From: Chaenocephalus aceratus
Lineage: Eukaryota; Chordata; Actinopteri; Perciformes; Channichthyidae
NCBI GenBank assembly: GCA_023974075.1
Contig: JAMFTG010000603.1
Location: 41,001 to 105,000 of the forward strand
DNA: 64,000 bases
Reading direction: 5' to 3'
Shown: piece by piece, positions 60,301 to 64,000 of the stretch
How the letters are laid out: each line of letters begins with the position of its first letter
Position numbering within the stretch: the stretch's first letter is position 1
Position numbers and translations under genes: made by a program
The notes under the pieces: generated by a model
Seen by the model: the letters and a program-made list of their open reading frames with translations, nothing else
Databases searched by the model: none
Told to the model about the DNA's origin: nothing

Positions 60301-62655
60301 AACCTGTTTTTAGTGTCTGACTTAATGCAGAGTGTATTCCTGTCACGGTACAGCTTCGTGATGACACAGCGTTGACATTTTCTGTAATATTTTAAATAGT
60401 TTTCCTGCAAACTACATTTCCACTGCTAGTTTCCTCAGCGGCACTCAGCGGCGGTAAGCGAGTCTTTTAATTGAACTCGCCCACAGCAGGTCACCTCATA
60501 CGGGTCCATTGATTATGCTAATGATGAAATCTCAAGAAATCACGCGCGCTAATGAACCGCTCGTTTCGTCAGGTTGAAAAGAGCGAGTAAGACGTGTAAT
60601 AGGTTAAGGATGAGAACGTGAAAACCATCCTGAATAAGTGTTATTATGAAAAGGCTTTCAATTAACACTCAGAGCCCCTTGCAATGTTCTCTGTATCTGT
60701 CAAATTAGGAACGTTGTGAGCCGGGAACCACGTTGAAAACCACGTTGTAGTTTTATATATTACTTATACCTCTTAATTCATATATACCTCTTAATGTGTG
60801 TTTATGTATATCGTTTAGTTATGTAATTGTAATCCCTGTAATGATGCTGTATGACAGGGGTGTCAAACTCTATTTCTTCGCGGGCCACATCAGCATTATG
60901 GTTGCACTCAAAGGGCCGGTTGTAACTTTAAGACCATATATCAAAATATATAAATATTTAATATATATAAAATAATGTATTATATGACATTATTGCCTCT
61001 GCATTGGATTATTATCGGATAGGGTAATAACTTCATAATTAACTACGTCTGAAAGCAGAAGTCTAGGGCAAATCATTGCAGGTCTCTTCACTGAGAATGT
61101 TACAAAATGATTTTAAATAAATCAAATTCTGAGAAAAAAACTTGTTCTGAGAAAAAAAGTCAAATTCTGAGAAAAAAGTCAAATTTGAGAAAAAAGTCAA
61201 ATTTGAGATGCATTGTGGGACATGTAGTTTATGGGCAACGTGCTTCTGTAAATCGGCATGTAACCGTATAATAAACATATTATATTCTTTGCAATCTCTT
61301 GAGGGGCCGCATGAAATGAAGTCGCGGGCCGGATGTGGCCCCCGGGCCTTGAGTTTGACACCCCTGCTGTATGATGTCCTTGTTGTTCTGTTTATGTTGT
61401 TATGTTTCACGTGGAACCCACTTGAGCTGGTCTCCCTTGAAAAAGAGATCGATGATCTCAATGGGATTCACCTGGATAAATAAAGGTTTGAAATGAAATA
61501 TATGTGACGATATATCTGTGTGTGTATAAGTGGGCGTTCAGGCGTGTGTCTGTATACGTGATGTCCCTGTTTCTATCAAACACAGAGAAATTGACAATAA
61601 AGTCGACTTTGACTTTCATTTTACGGCTTTACACTTTTGCTCCAGACCAGACTTTAGATTTCCTAAAAACAAATCGCATTGAATTCTCGTTCTGTATTTA
61701 CATGTTTAAGCAATCGGGCCAAATATTTTCCACATTCAGCGTCCCGTCTCCATGTGAGTTTGTCCCCTCTAAGTTTGTCCCCTCTAAGTTTGTCCCCTTG
61801 TGAGTTTGTCCCCTTGTGAGTTTGTCCCCTTGTGAGTTTGTCCCCTCTAAGTTTGTCCCCATGTGAGTTTGTCCCCTCTAAGTTTGTCCCCTCTAAGTTT
61901 GTCCCCTTGAGAGTTTGTCCCCTCTAAGTTTGTCCCCATGTGAGTTTGTCCCCTCTAAGTTTGTCCCCATGTGAGTTTGTCCCCTTGTGAGTTTGTCCCC
62001 TCTAAGTGTGTCCCTTTGTGAGTTTGTCCCCTCTAAGTTTGTCCCCTTGTGAGTTTGTCCCCTCTAAGTTTGTCCCCTTGTGAGTTTGTCCCCTCTAAGT
62101 TTGTCCCCATGTGAGTTTGTCCCCTCTAAGTTTGTCCCCTTGTGAGTTTGTCCCCATGTGAGTTTGTCCCCTCTAAGTGTGTCCCTTTGTGAGTTTGTCC
62201 CCTCTAAGTTTGTCCCCTTGTGAGTTTGTCCCCTCTAAGTGTGTCCCCTTGTGAGTTTGTCCCCTCTAAGTGTGTCCCCATGTGAGTTTGTCCCTCTAAG
62301 TTGTCCCTTGTGAGTTTGTCCCCTCTAAGTGTGTCCCCATGTGAGTTTGTCCCCTCTAAGTTTGTCCCCTTGTGAGTTTGTCCCCTCTAAGTTTGTCCCC
62401 ATGTGAGTTTGTCCCCTCTAAGTTTGTCCCCTTGTGAGTTTGTCCCCTCTAAGTTTGTCCCTGAGTGTTTGCCGTAGCTCACCAGCTGCATGAGGCTCTT
62501 GCTCTGCGAGGTGATGACCCTCAGGTCCGGCTTGCGGCTGTTCATCTGAGGGCTGGGCGGAGGCGGAGATTTGGCCTGGACTACTTTCCCCATGCTGTTG
62601 CCGTTGGATACGGAGAGGAGGCCCGGGGAGGCCCTGGCGCTGATGTAGCCGTTAG
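34633..62655 (-). CDS. mef2d: MEF2D transcription factor, 3' part (last five coding exons)
   Basis: Exons in transcript order are 62655-62483, 58523-58503, 54955-54847, 53995-53812 and 35108-34633. All junctions are GT-AG and keep frame. MEF2D is a nuclear MADS-box activator in muscle, neurons and lymphocytes. The DNA-binding MADS/MEF2 exons would lie beyond 64000. The visible part is the transactivation region: [31 protein letters not shown], the beta exon [29 protein letters not shown], a polyglutamine tract, [11 protein letters not shown] (a sumoylation/phosphorylation type motif) and the C-terminal signal [20 protein letters not shown] spacing and the NAQRLG exon distinguish MEF2D from MEF2A and MEF2C. 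The last exon has three apparent single-base frame breaks. Confidence 0.9.
35155..35320. repeat. Dispersed repeat fragment (GATAAGATAAGATGGACC)
   Basis: GATAAGATAAGATGGACCTT followed by CATGGGGGAATTCAG resembles the fish repeat whose fragment also appears at 5207-5245 (GATAAGATAAGAAGTACTCT). It is non-coding and lies just upstream of the last mef2d exon. Confidence 0.4.
35490..35791. mobile_element. 302-bp MITE with inverted ends flanked by TA
   Basis: The ends CCGTACTTTCGGACTATAA and TTATAGTCCGAAGAGTACGG are inverted repeats, with a TA on each side. Inner arms (AAGCCGCGAC and GCGGCTTATA) extend the similarity. The TA border would suit a Tc1/mariner-type MITE. It lies in a mef2d intron. Confidence 0.7.
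35800..36880. other. mef2d intron, nothing recognised
   Basis: No exon or clear repeat is seen. Confidence 0.4.
36885..37710 (+). mobile_element. CAGGGGTGTCAAACTC-family hAT element, 5' truncated, split by another element
   Basis: The left remnant GCACTCAAAGGGCCGGTTGT and the right part (TTGCCTCTGAATTGGATTAG, GATGCATTGTGGGACATGTA) match the family copies at 41276, 52976 and 60855. It ends CTTGAGTTTGACACCCCTG at 37710. The element at 36908-37402 interrupts it. Confidence 0.75.
36908..37402. mobile_element. 495-bp hAT element with perfect 8-bp target duplication, BED-finger remnant
   Basis: It starts TAGGGATGCCAGCGATTATT and ends CTGGCAACCCTA. GTTGTAAC stands on both sides (36900-36907 and 37403-37410), which is a perfect 8-bp hAT target duplication. 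Removing the element rejoins the older repeat exactly. The middle has a short coding relic ([16 protein letters not shown]) that resembles sequence next to the BED finger of hAT transposases, followed by a decayed frame. Confidence 0.8.
38808..39150. repeat. Long (CA)n microsatellite, about 340 bp
   Basis: CA repeats broken by CCA and CAA interruptions. The His-Thr and Cys-Val open frames on both strands are artefacts. Confidence 0.97.
39160..40190. other. mef2d intron, nothing recognised
   Basis: No exon or identifiable mobile element is seen. Confidence 0.4.
40198..40362. repeat. 5-bp tandem repeat, CCTTG and CCTAG units
   Basis: Two blocks of CCTAG units are embedded in CCTTG units and separated by GACCCTTG. 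The block order (CCTTG-CCTAG-CCTTG-CCTAG) suggests duplication of the whole compound unit. Confidence 0.9.
40363..41267. other. mef2d intron with a short GT run
   Basis: A GT microsatellite lies at about 40801-40850. The rest shows nothing I can name. Confidence 0.4.
41410..42311. mobile_element. 902-bp nested hAT element (TAGGGCTGTCAGTCGATT)
   Basis: The ends TAGGGCTGTCAG and TTAACAGCCCTA are inverted. ATTATATT flanks both sides (41402-41409 and 42312-42319), a perfect 8-bp hAT duplication. The arms hold TTAATCGC words. The interior includes a GT microsatellite (41701-41777) and non-coding sequence. Confidence 0.85.
41701..41777. repeat. (GT)n microsatellite inside the nested element
   Basis: About 75 bases of pure GT. 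Confidence 0.97.
43105..43300 (+). mobile_element. Dispersed repeat, single-unit relative of the 38-bp minisatellite
   Basis: AACGTCACCAAGTGTTTGGG, then CCCAGCTGTGTGCGTCACTT and GAGCTTCTTGCAGCGTTTTG match 59603-60020, but the CCCAGCTGTGTGCGTCAC unit is present only once. A more diverged copy lies at about 52480-52740. Confidence 0.6.
43375..44004. mobile_element. 630-bp MITE with TTAA target (piggyBac/Kolobok type)
   Basis: The ends AGGTGGGGTAGGTACGTTTC and GAAACTTACCCCACCT are inverted repeats, extended inward by AGAAACCGG and CCGGTTTCT. TTAA stands on both sides (43371-43374 and 44005-44008). The interior is non-coding. Confidence 0.85.
44980..46260 (+). repeat. 57-bp satellite array 1, about 22 copies
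   Basis: The unit is 57 bases and includes TAGTGTCTCTACTTTAAAGA, GTCCTCTCCTGCTGATGTTC and AGGTGTATATCAGTATG. Two units near 45500 and 46065 lack six bases (51 bp). The first unit starts with a divergent CAGGTTCATATCAGTG, and the array exits into TCTCCATGCTTTAATG. The 57-base period (19 codons) gives long open frames on both strands that are not genes. Confidence 0.95.
46261..46360 (+). mobile_element. Dispersed repeat segment flanking satellite array 1
   Basis: TCACCCTCTGTCTGAAACCA and AGTCTGCTCCGATTGGTCAG follow the array directly. I recognise these as the later part of the same teleost dispersed element whose early part reads TTCAGGT-TCATAT and gives rise to the 57-bp unit. Confidence 0.5.
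46361..47190. other. mef2d intron between satellite arrays, nothing recognised
   Basis: Unique-looking sequence without supported features. Confidence 0.4.
47193..49346 (+). repeat. 57-bp satellite array 2, about 38 copies
   Basis: It has the same unit and orientation as array 1. Variant units recur in order: TGTGTATCAG, then CAGTACGTAG, then CAGTGTGTAG begins at about 47700 and again about 228 bases (four units) later. Two units near 48437 and 49016 carry small insertions that break the frame. Confidence 0.95.
49390..51475. other. mef2d intron, mostly unrecognised
   Basis: A retroposon-like tail with TTTTTGTAAAGCACTTTGAA lies at about 50640-50670. Nothing else is supported. Confidence 0.4.
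51481..51815. repeat. Compound (TA)n/(TG)n microsatellite
   Basis: About 335 bases alternating ATAT and GTGT blocks, with GTATATGCGTATATATA-like higher-order units. The Tyr/Ile/Cys/Val frames are artefacts. Confidence 0.95.
52976..53376 (-). mobile_element. CAGGGGTGTCAAACTC-family hAT element, inverted copy
   Basis: Both termini (CAGGGGTGTCAAACTCAAGG and TTGAGTTTGACACCCCTG) are present and the body matches the other copies in reverse. The flanks do not show a convincing 8-bp duplication. Confidence 0.75.
53812..53995 (-). CDS. mef2d: mef2d exon with polyglutamine tract
   Basis: 184 bases; acceptor TTATCTCAG, donor GTAAGT. It reads [29 protein letters not shown], then ten Q, one H, nine Q, and [12 protein letters not shown]. 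The YQLTSA and LSNL blocks match MEF2D. The glutamines are encoded mostly by CAG with some CAA, and the run may vary in length between individuals. Confidence 0.92.
54005..54121. repeat. GGA-rich purine tract next to a mef2d acceptor
   Basis: On the - strand this is a long CTCCTC pyrimidine tract ending about 10-20 bases before the exon at 53995. It contains G-runs of eight or nine. It may act as an extended polypyrimidine tract. Confidence 0.8.
54340..54620. mobile_element. Retroposon 3' tail fragment
   Basis: It ends GGATAAAAGCCTCAGCTAAA, close to the GCGTCTGCTAAATG-type 3' tails of fish LINE/SINE elements. The extent is uncertain. Confidence 0.4.
54847..54955 (-). CDS. mef2d: mef2d exon ([10 protein letters not shown])
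   Basis: 109 bases, acceptor TTTTCCCAG, donor GTAAGA. It encodes [20 protein letters not shown], then [16 protein letters not shown], closely matching the MEF2D transactivation region. It ends with one base of a split codon, completed by AG in the next exon. Confidence 0.93.
55150..56435 (-). repeat. 57-bp satellite array 3, inverted, about 22 copies
   Basis: The same 57-bp unit as arrays 1 and 2, on the opposite strand. At its right-hand border it passes through ATGAGCCTGTACATTTGCAT into a transposon end, ATAGGGCCCCT, followed by TTAA at 56461-56466. It lies in the mef2d intron between the exons at 54955 and 58503. Confidence 0.95.
56467..57115. other. mef2d intron, nothing recognised
   Basis: No supported features. 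GT microsatellites follow at 57130-57158 and 57339-57381. Confidence 0.4.
57485..58065 (+). repeat. Irregular minisatellite, TCCCTCAATGT-type units
   Basis: Units of about 10-18 bases (CCCTCAATGTT, CCTTTGTGT, TTCTTAATG) form a higher-order block of about 125 bases. The block containing TGTACTCTCAATGTTCCTTT recurs at about 57540, 57645 and 57775. The array decays toward the right. Confidence 0.85.
58503..58523 (-). CDS. mef2d: mef2d beta microexon, 21 bp
   Basis: Acceptor CCGCCGTGCAG, donor GTGAGTG. It encodes TEEELEL in frame, between the RVITSQ exon and the NAQRLG exon. This is the position of the alternatively included acidic beta exon, used in muscle and brain, which enhances transactivation. 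Mammalian MEF2 beta exons are eight codons (TEDHLDLN in MEF2D, from memory). Here the best splice sites give seven codons. Confidence 0.75.
58540..59595. other. mef2d intron with a LINE-like 3' tail
   Basis: At about 58980-59210 the sequence TTTTGTAAAGCACTTTGTAT, then GGTGCTATATAAATAAATTT resembles the 3' end of a fish LINE. The remainder is unrecognised. Confidence 0.4.
59632..59975 (+). repeat. 38-bp minisatellite, about nine copies
   Basis: The unit contains TCCCAGCTGTGTGCGTCACT followed by CTTTAGTGTCCCCTGGTC. The flanks (TAATCCTGAACGTCACCAAG before; GAGCTTCTTGCAGGGTTTGG after) match the dispersed repeat at 43105-43300, which has the unit once. Confidence 0.9.
59976..60846. other. mef2d intron, nothing further recognised
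   Basis: The first 100-200 bases continue the dispersed repeat. No gene is seen. Confidence 0.4.
60855..61366 (+). mobile_element. CAGGGGTGTCAAACTC-family hAT element with perfect target duplication
   Basis: 512 bases, both termini intact, flanked by CTGTATGA at 60847-60854 and 61367-61374. The interior is non-coding, with repeated AAAAAAGTCAAATT-type words at 61125-61205. Confidence 0.88.
61375..61500. mobile_element. Retroposon 3' tail fragment
   Basis: GATGATCTCAATGGGATTCA, then CCTGGATAAATAAAGGTTTG is typical of fish LINE 3' ends. The CAGGGGTG element inserted immediately to its left. Confidence 0.5.
61740..62459 (+). repeat. 15/16-bp minisatellite abutting a mef2d splice donor, about 46 copies
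   Basis: Two unit types alternate: GTTTGTCCCCTCTAA (15 bp) and GTTTGTCCCCTTGTGA or GTTTGTCCCCATGTGA (16 bp). The array ends about 23 bases from the last base of the mef2d exon at 62483, so it begins almost at the 5' splice site of that intron. Confidence 0.92.
62483..62655 (-). CDS. mef2d: mef2d exon ([13 protein letters not shown])
   Basis: 173 bases; acceptor CTCTCTCCAG, donor GTGAGC. After two bases of a split codon it reads [20 protein letters not shown], then [16 protein letters not shown] and [18 protein letters not shown]. It matches the MEF2D region just before the beta exon. This is the most 5' mef2d exon in the window. Confidence 0.92.
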
Positions 62656-62656
62656 C

Positions 62657-62686
62657 TGGAGAGAGAGAGAGAGAGAAAGAGAGAGA

Positions 62687-62719
<33 letters not shown>

Positions 62720-62736
62720 TAGAGAGAGAGAGAAAA

Positions 62737-62772
<36 letters not shown>

Positions 62773-62823
62773 AGAGAGGAGAGAGAGAGAGGGAGGGAGA
62801 GAAAAGAGAGAGAGAGGTAGAGA
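62657..62823. repeat. (GA)n tract forming the polypyrimidine tract of a mef2d acceptor
   Basis: On the - strand it is about 165 bases of CT repeats leading straight into the exon at 62655. This is an unusually long pyrimidine tract. Confidence 0.9.
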
Positions 62824-62895
62824 GTGTTTTTTTAAACACTTTTATTTAGATTTTCAACAACAATTAGATCATTTAACTAGACAACATGAGAGTGT

Positions 62896-62916
62896 ATGTG
62901 TGTGTGTGTGTGTGTG

Positions 62917-62985
<69 letters not shown>
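62896..62985. repeat. (GT)n microsatellite
   Basis: A GT run with one TTGT break, directly followed by GGGCTGCACAATT, a fragment of the hAT-like family at 22110. Confidence 0.95.
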
Positions 62986-62986
<1 letters not shown>

Positions 62987-62999
62987 GGGCTGCACAATT

Positions 63000-63770
63000 A
63001 AAAAAACAACAACTGTGATTTCTTTTTTTTACCTATATTGCAATTTCAATATGATTTACAACACTGGAGGGATGCATCGTTTTTTTGCATTATTATTCTC
63101 AGTATCATTAAAATATATATTTCAAAGGACCATAATAATAATAATAATAATAATAATAATAGATGAAAATGTATTATAGCGCCTTTCAAGGGACACCAGG
63201 CCGCTTTACATGGTGTGAACAAACCACCACACACACGTAAGCATGTAGTAAGTAGCAGTGGGAGATGAAGGGTCTTTAAGGGGCTTTACTGAGTCGGCAG
63301 AATATGACTCGGAGGCAGGGGGTTCGTGCAGCTCCACAATACTCCATCAGAAGGATATCAACACATATGTTGCCTTGAACATGAGATCATAGAAAAGGCA
63401 CTTTGTATGGAGACAGGTTAAACGGATCTTATCTAAATAAACAAATACTTTGAGGTGGGTTACTGATGAGAATACTTTAATATTTGTTTAATTAGAATGA
63501 TGTAGTTTTTATCAAACAAAGAGGAGGTTATAGTACATCTGTTGGGGACTATTTTCCGCGGTGGATTACTCCACATGAGAATAAATATAGCATGTAGAGC
63601 ATATTAACATTTGGTCAGGTGGCAAAAATACTATAGTTTTACTTGTGTCTCTTTATCCCGCTCCCTGAACTTTCTCACGGCTGCATTCCTTCAACCTGTC
63701 GGAGCGTCACAACTGTTGAACGCACCCCACCTTTTACACGGGCCGCATTCCAAACTGCATTTCAACGCAA
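63000..63770. other. mef2d intron, mostly unrecognised
   Basis: An ATA trinucleotide run lies at about 63130-63160, followed by a dispersed-repeat-like stretch (GTATTATAGCGCCTTTCAAG). No exon is seen. Confidence 0.4.
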
Positions 63771-63772
63771 CA

Positions 63773-63839
63773 ACAATCACTCGTAAAGAAAACAACAAAA
63801 ACCTGATTTACTGTATGGCGGACTTCAAAAGCAGGGAAA

Positions 63840-63901
<62 letters not shown>

Positions 63902-64000
63902 TGTTTGTGTGAGTGTTTGTGTGTGTGTGTGTGTGTATACAATCACTCGTAAAGAAAACAACAAAAACCTGATTTACTGTATGGCGGACTTCAAAAGCAG
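63773..64000 (+). repeat. Local tandem duplication cut by the window end
   Basis: The 62 bases at 63773-63834 (ACAATCACTCGTAAAGAAAA and onward) recur without visible change at 63939-64000, 166 bases later. A GT microsatellite (63844-63935) lies between. More copies may follow outside the window. Confidence 0.85.

Overview
This is eukaryotic DNA from a ray-finned fish, probably a percomorph teleost. The genes have GT-AG introns, and the spaces between them are packed with microsatellites, minisatellites and short non-autonomous DNA transposons of types common in teleost genomes. A tRNA-derived SINE and the 3' end of a LINE are also present. I see no bacterial, plasmid or CRISPR features.

Two protein-coding genes can be read with confidence. 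The first is nestin (nes), on the + strand, with six coding exons between 4698 and 18051 and a likely poly(A) signal at 18565. It is a complete type IV intermediate filament gene of about 1,222 codons: a short head, a coiled-coil rod, the rod-end motif, a very long acidic tail and a nestin-like C-terminus. The second is mef2d, on the - strand. Its last five coding exons lie between 62655 and 34633, including the alternatively used beta microexon and a polyglutamine exon. The MADS/MEF2 exons would lie beyond position 64000. The two genes face each other tail to tail across about 16 kb. A third, short coding piece at the left edge (508-804, - strand) encodes a THAP zinc finger and ends in a splice donor. 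It may be the first exon of a TTAA-type transposon or of a THAP gene continuing off the window.

Layout: 1-4.6 kb, THAP exon plus transposon fragments and a SINE; 4.7-18.6 kb, nes; 18.6-30.5 kb, intergenic repeats, including a 2.05-kb element with long inverted ends and a 12-bp satellite; 30.5-34.6 kb, probable mef2d 3' UTR; 34.6-64 kb, mef2d exons separated by introns full of satellites and nested transposons.

The most interesting signals are these. (1) nes has two extra introns inside the rod. Intron 2 is almost exactly one hAT-like element, flanked by a near-perfect 8-bp target duplication whose sequence supplies the splice donor and completes the acceptor, which looks like a transposon-made intron. 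(2) Three arrays of one 57-bp satellite lie in mef2d introns, with opposite orientations on the two sides of two exons. (3) Several minisatellites here appear to have grown from a segment inside a dispersed repeat. (4) The last mef2d exon contains three apparent single-base frame breaks, most simply explained as assembly errors. Long open reading frames over the tandem arrays are not genes.
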